This document shows positions 25,364-33,664 of a stretch of DNA of 64,000 nt, piece after piece (position 1 is the first letter of the stretch; each line of letters begins with the position of its first letter). The notes beneath the pieces are model-generated. The model made no database searches. It was given only the letters and a program-made list of their open reading frames with translations, and had not been told where the DNA came from. Origin of the DNA: Paenilisteria rustica. Its GTDB lineage: Bacteria > Bacillota > Bacilli > Lactobacillales > Listeriaceae. The position numbers and the translations under genes were made by a program. The DNA is taken from contig NZ_JABJVM010000001.1 in the NCBI RefSeq assembly GCF_013820765.1, positions 124,001 to 188,000 of the forward strand. The letters run 5' to 3'.

Positions 25364-25612
25364 AAATCGGCGATAAGCGCTTGCATTGTTGGGGCTGTTC
25401 GAAATGAAATGAGTTACAGCCCTAATATGCATGAGAGCGAAGCGAGCATGTAATCGTTCCTGGCTGTTCGAAATTAGTTATGCCTAGGAGCATCGCGAAT
25501 AGGCGTTCCTTCTGGAAATTTAGAATAAGGATGTGATACATCTTTGTTCCACCAAACTCCCTGAATACAAACGCTTTCGCTCGATTTGTTTAAAGCAAAA
25601 TTTTCGTCTTAC
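25364..25612. repeat. Palindromic intergenic element, copy 3 (expanded)
   Basis: The left end AAATCGGCGATAAGCG (25364) and right end ACGCTTTCGCTCGATTT (to 25587), followed by GTTTAAAGC, are the same outer arms as in the 53.3 kb copy and can pair. The interior differs: it carries a GGGCTGT/ACAGCCC hairpin and two copies of GGCTGTTCGAAAT about 70 bases apart. It occupies most of the 470-base gap between fri and the HesB gene; I see no gene in the rest. Confidence 0.65.
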
Positions 25613-25823
25613 CTGGCATAATCGGTTTGGCGATTTTTTGTCGTGTTTAGCTATCAATCATATCTGTGGTATTAAATTATATTTTAAGCTTTTATCAAAA
25701 AAGAAGTTTAACTTTTCAAAAAAAGTGGTACATACAATTATCAACTGTAAGCAAAATACATGCGAAATGAGTAGATATCTGCTATCCTTGCAGTAATCGA
25801 AATAGGGAAGAGGAGTGATGACA

Positions 25824-26126
25824 ATGCAAATCGAAGTAAGCGATCAAGCGCAACACTGGTTTAGAAATGAGTTTAACACGGCTGGCGGTAATGGCATTAG
25901 ACTATTCGCAAAATATGGTGGCTCTAACAGTTCCCTACACCCTGGTTTTTCAATCGGGTTAGTATCTGAAAAGCCCACAGAAATGGCATTGCAACACAAA
26001 ATCGGCGATATTTTATTCTACGTAGAAGATCATGATTACTGGTACTTTAAAGATCATGACTGGATTATTGACTACAACCCAAAAAGCGAAGAAGTGACAT
26101 TTAAGTTCTTCGAGAAAGTAAAATAA
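25824..26126 (+). CDS. HesB/YneR-like iron-sulfur-cluster-fold protein
   Basis: This 100-residue protein has the HesB/IscA fold but lacks the three cysteines of A-type carriers, as in the YneR group (MQIEVSDQAQHWFRNEF, GNGIRLFAKYGG, FYVEDHDYWYF). It is unlikely to carry clusters through Cys. ATG at 25824 is 8 bases from AGGAG, while the in-frame GTG/ATG at 25815/25818 lie too close. It follows fri at a distance and ends at a terminator at 26215. Confidence 0.85.
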   Translation: MQIEVSDQAQHWFRNEFNTAGGNGIRLFAKYGGSNSSLHPGFSIGLVSEKPTEMALQHKIGDILFYVEDHDYWYFKDHDWIIDYNPKSEEVTFKFFEKVK

Positions 26127-26130
26127 ATCT

Positions 26131-26172
26131 CTCAGCGGGTCGACAAACGCTTAGTTTCATCGACCCGCTGAG
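26131..26172. repeat. Minimal palindromic element, copy 4
   Basis: CTCAGCGGGTCGA (26131-26143) and TCGACCCGCTGAG (26160-26172) pair perfectly over 13 bp around a 16-base loop. The sequence around it (GTCGACAAACGC; GCTGAGGCTTGG) matches the ends of the copies at 7.7 and 63.5 kb, so this looks like a short form of the same element. No T tract follows. Confidence 0.75.
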
Positions 26173-26214
26173 GCTTGGTGAGAAATCATGTGAAGCGGTT
26201 TTTCAAGATTTTGG

Positions 26215-26241
26215 CGAGTCCTTATAGGGCTCGTTTTATTT
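26215..26241 (+). terminator. Terminator after the HesB-like gene
   Basis: CGAGTCCT and AGGGCTCG form an 8-bp stem with a 3-base loop, followed by TTTTATTT. Confidence 0.75.
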
Positions 26242-26272
26242 GGCGTAAATCTCCCAACTTTGGAGGAAGCTA

Positions 26273-26301
26273 TTTACTCTCCGTGCCGATTCTGCTATTC
26301 T
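26273..26301 (+). promoter_or_regulatory. Promoter of the ComEC-like lipoprotein gene
   Basis: TTTACT at 26273-26278 and TATTCT at 26296-26301 are separated by 17 bases, about 30 bases before the start codon. Confidence 0.5.
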
Positions 26302-26330
26302 AAAGTGTAGAGAATTAGGGAGTTGAGGAC

Positions 26331-27449
26331 TTGAAGAAATTAGCAAAATGGAGCATTCTTGGACTTATGTTAGTCTTATTTATCGCTGGATGCTCGAACA
26401 ACACACAAACATCAAGCGTTACCGAAAATACACTGAAAGGCGCGAAATTCACTTTTTTCGACGTCGGTCAAGGGGATAGCACGCTTATTCAAGCTGACGA
26501 TGGCACCACGATTTTGATTGATACCGGGCGCCACGACGATAATCGAATTTTGACATACCTCGAAAAAGCGAATATCGAAAAAATTGATTTGCTGCTATTG
26601 ACGCACCCGCACTCGGACCATATTGGGAATGCGGATAAAGTCATCAAACAATATAAACCGAAAGAAATTTGGATGGACGGCCTCGTGTTTAACAGTTCGA
26701 TTTATGAACGTGTCATCGATGCTGCATTGGCATCAGACGCTAAATATAAAGAACCGAGACGTGGTGAGAAGGCGACATTTGGACCATTCGGGATTCAAGT
26801 TTTGAGCCCAGATAAACTGTCGGATAACGCGAATAATGATTCTATCGCGATTCGTTTAACATACAAAGATATCGCGGCTATTTTTACAGGAGATGCGGAG
26901 AAATCGCGCGAGCGAGAGATGGTGGACAGCGGACTTGATTTGAACGCGCAGATTCTTGATTTGGGCCATCACGGTTCATCGACATCGAACCAGCCGTACT
27001 TTTTAGATGCGGTTAAGCCAGAAGTTGCTGTTTATTCCGCTGAAAAAGGGAATTCATACGGGCACCCACATCGCGAAGTTATCCAGTGGTTGAAAGACCG
27101 CGATATTACAACATACGGAACGGATGTTGAAGGAACGGTGACGATAGAAACGGACGGTAAACAAATCCACGTAGCAACAGAAAAATCAGGGACACCAGAG
27201 CCCGGAAGTACTAGTGGCAAGCAAACCGCCGAAGAACCTGGTGCCGCAGTCCCAATGCCGGATGCAATCAATATCAACAAGGCAACAGCAGAAGAATTGC
27301 AATATCTACCAAGCATTGGCCCCGTTTTAGCAGATAAAATCATCTCAGAACGGCCATACCGAACCATTGATGACTTGAAAAAAATAAACGGAATAGGCGA
27401 TGGCATTGTTCGACAAATCAAAGAACAAGGCAAAGCAACCGTAAAGTAG
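26331..27449 (+). CDS. Secreted lipoprotein with ComEC-type MBL domain and ComEA-type HhH domain
   Basis: This 372-residue protein begins with a lipoprotein signal (lipobox FIAGC, Cys about 21). An extracellular MBL domain (about 38-285) has HPHSDHIGN near residue 97 as its metal site, HHGSS, and SYGHPH, as in the C-terminal domain of the DNA-uptake channel ComEC. After a Pro/Ser/Gly linker, a helix-hairpin-helix domain (about 325-372; INKATAEELQYLPSIG, KINGIGDGIV) resembles the DNA-binding end of ComEA. The fusion suggests a surface-anchored nuclease acting on extracellular DNA; this is inferred. It starts with TTG behind GGGAGTTGAGG. The DUF3006 gene follows after 7 bases. Confidence 0.9.
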   Translation: MKKLAKWSILGLMLVLFIAGCSNNTQTSSVTENTLKGAKFTFFDVGQGDSTLIQADDGTTILIDTGRHDDNRILTYLEKANIEKIDLLLLTHPHSDHIGNADKVIKQYKPKEIWMDGLVFNSSIYERVIDAALASDAKYKEPRRGEKATFGPFGIQVLSPDKLSDNANNDSIAIRLTYKDIAAIFTGDAEKSREREMVDSGLDLNAQILDLGHHGSSTSNQPYFLDAVKPEVAVYSAEKGNSYGHPHREVIQWLKDRDITTYGTDVEGTVTIETDGKQIHVATEKSGTPEPGSTSGKQTAEEPGAAVPMPDAININKATAEELQYLPSIGPVLADKIISERPYRTIDDLKKINGIGDGIVRQIKEQGKATVK

Positions 27450-27456
27450 GTGAATC

Positions 27457-27690
27457 ATGAGCAAAAAAGCGATTTTAGACCGTATCGAGGATGGAAAAGC
27501 CGTTTTTCTACTTGAGCCAGACCAGCAAATATGGACAGTTCCACAAACCAAATTACCAAAAAATATTCGTGAAGGTAGTTCTGTTCGTATTGATGGTACA
27601 AGAATCACGCTAGACGCCCAAACTACAGCCGAAAATAAAGCACGAATCGCATCGAAACTCGAACAATTACGCAGAAAAAACGGACAATAA
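27457..27690 (+). CDS. DUF3006 family protein
   Basis: A 77-residue protein of the DUF3006 family: an OB-like small beta barrel (ILDRIEDGKAVFLLEPDQ, GSSVRIDG) ending in a basic helix (ASKLEQLRRKNGQ). DUF3006 proteins are often encoded directly after ComEC-like MBL proteins in Firmicutes, exactly as here. The function is unknown; control or inhibition of the secreted hydrolase is one possibility, although this protein has no signal peptide. Confidence 0.85.
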   Translation: MSKKAILDRIEDGKAVFLLEPDQQIWTVPQTKLPKNIREGSSVRIDGTRITLDAQTTAENKARIASKLEQLRRKNGQ

Positions 27691-27713
27691 ACAAAGAACT
27701 TTTCCAAAAGTGG

Positions 27714-27742
27714 TTGACAGTATCCGAAATACACGATATAGT
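27714..27742 (+). promoter_or_regulatory. Promoter of the metNIQ operon
   Basis: A consensus -35 TTGACA (27714-27719) and TATAGT (27737-27742) are 17 bases apart, about 30 bases upstream of the SAM-I aptamer. Confidence 0.8.
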
Positions 27743-27771
27743 TATAAAAAATAAATAACGACTTACACATT

Positions 27772-27978
27772 TTATCCAGAGAGGTGGAGGGATTTGGCCC
27801 TACGAAACCTCGGCAACAGATCATTTATTGATACTGTGCCAATTCCAACAAGCATTCTATTTGCTTGGTAGATAAGGTGAGACGACAAAGACTGCATTCA
27901 TATGACTGTATAATTATTCGGTACATAGATGTTTGGACTAGAATCTCCTCTTATTAACTTAAGGGGAGATTTTTTTGC
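27772..27978 (+). ncRNA. SAM-I riboswitch (S box) with terminator
   Basis: The aptamer has the S-box core: CAGAGAGGTGGAGGGATTTG, GCCCTACGAAACCTCGGCAA, GTGCCAATTCCAACA and closing GATAAGGTGAGA (27871-27882). P1 is formed by TTATC and GATAA. A terminator (AATCTCCTCTT with AAGGGGAGATT, 27942-27972, then T7) follows 60 bases later. SAM binding should stop transcription of the methionine transporter genes when methionine is plentiful. Confidence 0.94.
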
Positions 27979-28006
27979 GGGTAAGGCAACTAAGGGAGTG
28001 AAGAGA

Positions 28007-29038
28007 ATGATTGAATTCAAAAATGTAACAAAAACATTCAAAAGTGGAGGCAAAGAAATTACCGCTTTAGACGGCGTCAGTCTAACCATCGAAAAAGGCG
28101 ATATATTCGGTGTCGTAGGCTTCAGTGGTGCTGGGAAGAGCACCTTGATTCGCACGGTAAACTTGCTTGAACGGCCAACAAAAGGCTCAGTGGCTGTGGC
28201 AGGAACCGACTTAACAACACTAAAACAAAGCGAACTCCGCGCAGAACGTAAAAAGATTGGGATGATTTTTCAACATTTTAACTTATTGAATTCCAAAACG
28301 GTCTTCGATAACATCGCGATACCACTAGCTTTAATACATACAAATCGAAAAGAACGCGAAAAACGAGTGCTAGAATTGCTTGATTTTGTTGGATTAGCAG
28401 ATAAAGCAAAGAATTATCCCGACCAGTTATCAGGCGGTCAAAAGCAGCGTATCGGCATTGCACGGGCGTTGGCAACCAACCCAGACGTGCTACTATGCGA
28501 TGAAGCAACGAGCGCACTAGATCCAGAAACGACAGGCGCGATTCTCGAACTACTGCAAAAAATCAATAAGGAGTACAATATTACGATCCTGCTTATCACC
28601 CATGAAATGTCCGTGATTCGCGAAATCTGTAATCGAGTAGCGGTGATGGAAGGCGGTAAAGTTATTGAAGAAGGCAAAGTATTCGATATCTTCTCAAATC
28701 CGCAAAGCCAAACTGCAAAAAACTTTGTGAAGACCGTTATCAATGATGATATTCCAGCCAGTGCGTTGAAGCTGATTCAAAATCATGACGCCACCGTTTG
28801 GAAATTCACATTTGTTGGAGAATCCTCTGGGAATCCGCTACTTTCCAATATTGCCAAACAATTTGACGTCAATGTCAGCGTTTTAAGTGGGAATATTTCT
28901 GAAATTCAGGCGATTGCATTTGGCTACATGATCGTAGAAGTCACAGGCGAGCCAGAAGAAATTGCGAAAGCCTATGCATACGCAATGACACAGAACGTCA
29001 AACTAGAGGAGGTGGGAACACATGGAAGTAACATCTGA
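28007..29038 (+). CDS. metN: Methionine ABC transporter ATP-binding protein
   Basis: This 343-residue ATPase drives D/L-methionine import. Walker A GFSGAGKST is near residue 38, the signature LSGGQKQRIGIARAL near 140, Walker B VLLCDEATSALD near 161 and the switch His in LLITHEMSVI near 194. The C-terminal 75 residues are the NIL domain that binds methionine and inhibits transport. ATG at 28007, behind AAGGGAGTG, is the start; the longer open frame begins inside the riboswitch terminator. It overlaps metI by 17 bases. Confidence 0.96.
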   Translation: MIEFKNVTKTFKSGGKEITALDGVSLTIEKGDIFGVVGFSGAGKSTLIRTVNLLERPTKGSVAVAGTDLTTLKQSELRAERKKIGMIFQHFNLLNSKTVFDNIAIPLALIHTNRKEREKRVLELLDFVGLADKAKNYPDQLSGGQKQRIGIARALATNPDVLLCDEATSALDPETTGAILELLQKINKEYNITILLITHEMSVIREICNRVAVMEGGKVIEEGKVFDIFSNPQSQTAKNFVKTVINDDIPASALKLIQNHDATVWKFTFVGESSGNPLLSNIAKQFDVNVSVLSGNISEIQAIAFGYMIVEVTGEPEEIAKAYAYAMTQNVKLEEVGTHGSNI

Positions 29039-29672
29039 ACAGCTACTGACAGCTTTTACCGAAACACTTTATATGGTGACTTGGTCGCTCTTGTTTGCCT
29101 GCCTCATAGGAATTCCACTTGGCGTTCTACTTGTTGTCACACGAAAAGGTCATATTTTGCAAAATACAGTGATCTTCAACATTTTGAACCCGATTATCAA
29201 CATTTTGCGTTCCGTACCATTCATTATTTTGCTCGTAGCTTTGATTCCTGTGACGCGTTTTATCGTCGATTCGAGTATCGGCGTCAAGGCCGCAATTGTC
29301 CCGCTTGTTTTCTACGCAGGACCCTACATCGCAAGACTTGTTGAAAACTCACTTTTAGAGGTGGATCAGGGCATTATCGAAGCAGCCCAAGCAATGGGCG
29401 CGAACGCTTGGCAAATTATTTGGCGGTTCATGTTGCCAGAAGGACTTAGCTCACTGATTCTGACGTTGACTACTGCGACGATTGGATTAGTTGGTGCGAC
29501 CGCGATGGCAGGAGTTGTTGGTGCTGGTGGGATCGGAAACTTGGCGATTACCTACGGCTATCAGCGGTATGATAATATTACAATGCTCGTTACAGTCATT
29601 ATTTTGGTCGTTATCGTTCAAAGTGTACAGTCACTGGGGAATTTCATTTCTCGCAAAATCCGCCGTCGCTAG
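29022..29672 (+). CDS. metI: Methionine ABC transporter permease
   Basis: This 216-residue permease has five membrane helices and the ABC coupling loop EAAQAMGANAWQIIWRFMLP near residues 124-143. The start is ATG behind GAGGAGGTGGG inside the end of metN, so translation is coupled. metQ follows after about 90 bases, in which a 12-codon open frame with a strong ribosome site is present. Confidence 0.96.
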   Translation: MEVTSEQLLTAFTETLYMVTWSLLFACLIGIPLGVLLVVTRKGHILQNTVIFNILNPIINILRSVPFIILLVALIPVTRFIVDSSIGVKAAIVPLVFYAGPYIARLVENSLLEVDQGIIEAAQAMGANAWQIIWRFMLPEGLSSLILTLTTATIGLVGATAMAGVVGAGGIGNLAITYGYQRYDNITMLVTVIILVVIVQSVQSLGNFISRKIRRR

Positions 29673-29761
29673 ATGCCGGCGCCGCCTTCGTGAGGAGGCT
29701 CAATCATGAAAGACTGGAAGCACGATTTTAACAATAAAAAATAATAAGGGAGTTTTTTTAG

Positions 29762-30616
29762 ATGAAAAAATTGGTATTGGTTTTGACTTTAGCTTTGTTG
29801 GCAGTTGTTGTTACGGCTTGTGGTGGTGGGGACGAGAAGGCAAGTGGGGATGAGAAGAATTTGGTGATTGGCGTTAGTGCTGGGGATCGCACTTGGCCTG
29901 AAATTAAGCGGATTGCTGAGAAGGATGGCATTAATATTGAATTGAAAGAATTTAGCGACTATGTGTTGCCTAACCGCGCACTTGCTGATGGCGACTTAGA
30001 TGCAAATGCATTTCAAACGATTGCTTACTTCGATTCTTTTATTAAAGAAAATAAGCTAGATCTTGAGCCGCTTGCTTCGACAGTTATTGCTCCAATGGGC
30101 GTGTATTCGAACAAGGTCAAAGATATTAAGGATATTAAAAATGGTGCTACAATCGCTGTTCCTGATGATGCTACGAACTATGGCCGCGCGTTGCTTTTGT
30201 TACAAGAGGCTGGGCTTATCAAGCTTGTTGATGATTTCGATGGTAATGGCTCACCGGAAGCGATTAAAGAAAATCCGAAAAAATTGGATATCAAACCGAT
30301 GGTGGCCGGCCAAATCCCGCGTGCATTGGACGATGTGGACGCAGCAGCTATCAATAACGGCGTAGCAGTTGACGCGAAACTTGACCCACTAAAAGATTCG
30401 ATTTTCCTAGAGTCGGATACGGCGAAACCTTACATTAACATTATTGCCGTTCGAAAAGGGGACACGGATCGCGAAGCTTTGAAAAAAATCGTAGAAATTT
30501 ACCACTCGGATGAAATGAAGAAATTTATCGATACAACATATAAAGGTAGCTCGATTCCGGCATTTGTTCCGCTTGATGAGCTAGAAACGTATAAAGAAAC
30601 GTGGTCTAAAAAATAA
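29762..30616 (+). CDS. metQ: Methionine-binding lipoprotein
   Basis: This 284-residue NlpA-family solute-binding protein delivers methionine to MetNI. Its lipoprotein signal ends at VVTAC (Cys about 20). Typical NlpA segments follow: LVIGVSAGDRTWPEI, DYVLPNRALADGDLDANAFQ and ATIAVPDDATNYGRALLLLQ. The ribosome site AAGGGAG lies 10 bases upstream. It ends the metNIQ set; an M20 hydrolase gene follows after 24 bases. Confidence 0.95.
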   Translation: MKKLVLVLTLALLAVVVTACGGGDEKASGDEKNLVIGVSAGDRTWPEIKRIAEKDGINIELKEFSDYVLPNRALADGDLDANAFQTIAYFDSFIKENKLDLEPLASTVIAPMGVYSNKVKDIKDIKNGATIAVPDDATNYGRALLLLQEAGLIKLVDDFDGNGSPEAIKENPKKLDIKPMVAGQIPRALDDVDAAAINNGVAVDAKLDPLKDSIFLESDTAKPYINIIAVRKGDTDREALKKIVEIYHSDEMKKFIDTTYKGSSIPAFVPLDELETYKETWSKK

Positions 30617-30640
30617 ATTCGAAATACGGAGGCGTTGCAC

Positions 30641-31834
30641 ATGGTACAAGCAAAACTGACATGGTCTGAGGCCATTAAAACAAACATTGAGGCGCATCAA
30701 GATTTTTACATTGAAGTGAGTCATGACATTCATGATCATCCTGAAATCGGCAACGAAGAATTCTACGCAAGTGAAAAATTGGCGACGGTCCTTGAAAAAG
30801 CTGGTTTCACAGTGGAATCAGACGTAGCTGGTCACAAAACGGCTTTCCTCGCTCGTAAAAAAGCAGAGAAGTCAGGCGCGACGGTTGCCTTTTTAGCGGA
30901 ATATGATGCTTTACCAGGGCTAGGACACGCCTGCGGACACAATATCATTGGGACAACAAGTGTTGCTGCAGCCATTGCGCTCGCGGAAGTCATCGAGGAA
31001 ACTGGCGGTGAAGTCGTCGTACTCGGAACACCGGCAGAAGAAGGTGGACCAAATGGTAGCGCGAAAGGGAGTTTCGTGAAGCATAACCTTCTAAAAGACA
31101 TCGATGCTGCGTTAATGATTCATCCATCGAGCGATTCCGCGCTAACAACACCATCTCTCGCTGTAGACGTTCTAGAATTCGAGTTTTTCGGGAAACCAGC
31201 CCATTCAGCGGCCAACCCAGAAGACGGTATCAACGCACTAGACGGGCTCATCCAGTTTTATAACGGTGTCAATGCCTTGCGCCAACACGTGACTTCCGAT
31301 GTGCGTATTCACGGTATCATTTTAGACGGTGGTCAAGCACCAAATATCGTTCCAGATTACGCCCGTGCCCGTTTCTTCACGCGTGCCGATAAACGTCGCC
31401 GTCTCGATGATATTACGAAGCGCGTCATCCAAGTCGCAGAAGGTGCCGCGATTCAAACAGGTACGACTTTTAAAGTGACAAATATCCAAAATGGCGTCGA
31501 TGATTTCCTGATTAACAAACAGTTTAATCGCCTATTCGCGCGTATCGCTGAGCAACTAGATGAGCCGCTTATTACCGATAGCCGCGGCATTGGCTCGACA
31601 GATGCAGGGAATATTAGCCAAGTTATCCCGACAATCCATCCTTATATCAAAATTGGCTCGAGTGACCTCGTTGGGCATACCGTAGAATTCCGTGAAGCCG
31701 CAAGATCCGCAGCAGGAGACAAAGCCTTAATCAAAGGCGCCAAACTCCTCGCACTAACCGCTCTAGAACTTTACACGAACGAAACACTACTAGCTGATAT
31801 AAAGCAAGAATACGAAGATACAAAACAAGTTTAA
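30641..31834 (+). CDS. M20-family amidohydrolase
   Basis: This 397-residue metallopeptidase of the aminoacylase/amidohydrolase group shows the metal motif GHACGHNI near residue 92, GTPAEEGG near 130 with the catalytic Glu pair, IHPSS near 160, and the lid-domain PAHSAA near 186. ATG at 30641 is set by GGAGG 8 bases upstream. Being in the SAM-riboswitch operon after metQ, it probably releases methionine or another sulfur amino acid from an N-acyl or dipeptide form brought into the cell. That substrate is an inference from context. Confidence 0.9.
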   Translation: MVQAKLTWSEAIKTNIEAHQDFYIEVSHDIHDHPEIGNEEFYASEKLATVLEKAGFTVESDVAGHKTAFLARKKAEKSGATVAFLAEYDALPGLGHACGHNIIGTTSVAAAIALAEVIEETGGEVVVLGTPAEEGGPNGSAKGSFVKHNLLKDIDAALMIHPSSDSALTTPSLAVDVLEFEFFGKPAHSAANPEDGINALDGLIQFYNGVNALRQHVTSDVRIHGIILDGGQAPNIVPDYARARFFTRADKRRRLDDITKRVIQVAEGAAIQTGTTFKVTNIQNGVDDFLINKQFNRLFARIAEQLDEPLITDSRGIGSTDAGNISQVIPTIHPYIKIGSSDLVGHTVEFREAARSAAGDKALIKGAKLLALTALELYTNETLLADIKQEYEDTKQV

Positions 31835-31843
31835 TCTACCGAA

Positions 31844-31877
31844 AAAGGAGATAGGTCAAGCGCTTATCTCCTTTAAC
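31844..31877 (+). terminator. Terminator after the met operon
   Basis: AAAGGAGATA (31844-31853) pairs with TATCTCCTTT (31865-31874). The T tract is short, so read-through is possible. Confidence 0.55.
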
Positions 31878-31984
31878 GTAGTAAACATTATAAAATAATT
31901 CTATTAATTTAGAAAAAGGTATTTATTTTCACACCAAAATAGCGTATGATAGAAATAGCCACACAAAAAAGGGGAGTTATACAT

Positions 31985-33622
31985 ATGAAAAAAAGGTATA
32001 TTATCAGCTTGATTCTAGTAGCTAGCATGCTCGTATTAGCAGCATGTGGAGGAGGAAAAGACACGGCGAGCGACGCCTCAGATAAGCAAGTTCTGCGCGT
32101 CATTGAATCCACAGAAATTCCACTTATGGACACATCACTTGCAACAGATGGCGTCAGTTTCACAGCGATGAACCAAGTTTTTGAAGGGCTGTATACGCTT
32201 GATAAAAACGACCAAATCATCCCAGCCGCCGCCGAAGCAATGCCTCAAATAAGTGATGATCAGAAAACCTACACCATCAAAATCCGCGACACAGCCAAGT
32301 GGTCAGACGGATCAGACCTTACAGCCAACGATTTCATCTATGCTTGGCGCAAAGTCGTCAATCCAAAATCAGGTGCACAGTATTCCTTCTTGTACCGAGA
32401 TGTTGTCGCTAACGCGAGTGATATTATCGACGGCAAAAAAGATCCAAAAGAACTCGGCGTGAAAGCACTGGATGACAAAACGATCGAAATCAAGCTAACA
32501 CAAGCCGTTCCATATTTCAATTCACTCCTCACATTTGGTCCATTTTATCCACAAAAAGAGGCTTACGTGACCAAAGAGGGCAAAGATTTCGCTAAAGATT
32601 CCGATCATTTACTTTACAACGGTCCTTTTACCATGTCAGATTGGTCCGGCACAAGCAAGAGCTGGAGCTTCATCAAAAACGATAATTATTGGGATAAGAA
32701 AAACGTCAAACTAGACCGCATCGATGTCCAGGTTGCTAAAGAACCAGGCTCAGCCGTCAATCTCTACAACACTGGAAAAGTCGATCGCGCACCTTTAACT
32801 GGCGATTACGCGAGCCAATATAAAGATAATAAAGAGTTCGTCGCAGAACCCGATTCCTATGTATACTGGCTGAAATTTAATCAAAAACAAACGGATGTTG
32901 CTAACGTAGAACTGCGAAAAGCCATTGCTAAAGCGATTAATAAAGAAGCACTTGCTGACACAGTTATTGCAAATGGCGCGACACCAATCGACGGTGAGAT
33001 TCCAAACGGTTTTGCCGAAAATCCAAAAACGGGTAAAGACTTCCGCGAAGATAGCGGCAATCACCTCACATACAACGTCGCAGAAGCCAAAGCACATTTT
33101 GCGAAGGCGAAGCAACAACTCGGTAAAAGCGAAATCACGCTTGAACTAGTAGGCGACGACCAAGAATTCGCGAAGAAAACGCTGGAGTTCATTCAAAGTG
33201 AGCTAGAAACAAATCTTGACGGACTTAAAATCAACCTAAAAACCGTTCCTTATAAAAACAGGCTAGCACTTGATAAGGCGCAAGATTATACCGTCCAATT
33301 ATCACGTTGGGCACCAGCATACAAAGACCCAATGACCTACATCGCAAGCTGGCAGACAGATAATAATTACAACAATATGAGCTACTCAAGCCCGGCTTAT
33401 GACAAACTGACAACCGATATTTCCACAACTCTGGCAACAGATCCAGAAGCACGTTGGCAAGCCATGCTCCAAACCGAAAAAGTCTTGCTAGATGACGATG
33501 CAGCAATTGCACCACTTTATCAAAACGCCACAGCAGTCCTTGAAAAACCATACGTAAAAGGCGTAGTCAAACATCTTTTCGGCGCACCATACAGCTTTAA
33601 ATGGACATATATAGAAAAATAA
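31985..33622 (+). CDS. Oligopeptide ABC transporter substrate-binding lipoprotein, OppA type
   Basis: This 545-residue SBP_bac_5 protein has a lipoprotein signal ending at LAAC (Cys about 20). The family segments are present: VFEGLYTLDKNDQIIPAAAE, WSDGSDLTANDFIYAWRKV, LYNGPFTMSDW and the C-terminal YAPLYQN-like APLYQNATAV. The start is ATG at 31985 behind GGGGAG, not the earlier in-frame codon at 31946. No permease or ATPase genes adjoin it, so it must use a transporter encoded elsewhere or act as a peptide sensor. A strong terminator follows. Confidence 0.93.
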   Translation: MKKRYIISLILVASMLVLAACGGGKDTASDASDKQVLRVIESTEIPLMDTSLATDGVSFTAMNQVFEGLYTLDKNDQIIPAAAEAMPQISDDQKTYTIKIRDTAKWSDGSDLTANDFIYAWRKVVNPKSGAQYSFLYRDVVANASDIIDGKKDPKELGVKALDDKTIEIKLTQAVPYFNSLLTFGPFYPQKEAYVTKEGKDFAKDSDHLLYNGPFTMSDWSGTSKSWSFIKNDNYWDKKNVKLDRIDVQVAKEPGSAVNLYNTGKVDRAPLTGDYASQYKDNKEFVAEPDSYVYWLKFNQKQTDVANVELRKAIAKAINKEALADTVIANGATPIDGEIPNGFAENPKTGKDFREDSGNHLTYNVAEAKAHFAKAKQQLGKSEITLELVGDDQEFAKKTLEFIQSELETNLDGLKINLKTVPYKNRLALDKAQDYTVQLSRWAPAYKDPMTYIASWQTDNNYNNMSYSSPAYDKLTTDISTTLATDPEARWQAMLQTEKVLLDDDAAIAPLYQNATAVLEKPYVKGVVKHLFGAPYSFKWTYIEK

Positions 33623-33664
33623 GAAAAGGCAATTTCAGTTTTCAAGCTGAAATTGCCTTTTCTT
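33621..33664. terminator. Bidirectional terminator after the OppA-type gene
   Basis: An 18-bp perfect stem (AAGAAAAGGCAATTTCAG with its complement) around an 8-base loop, with A and T tracts suited to both strands. It overlaps the oppA-like stop and the stop of the convergent MFS gene. Confidence 0.9.
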
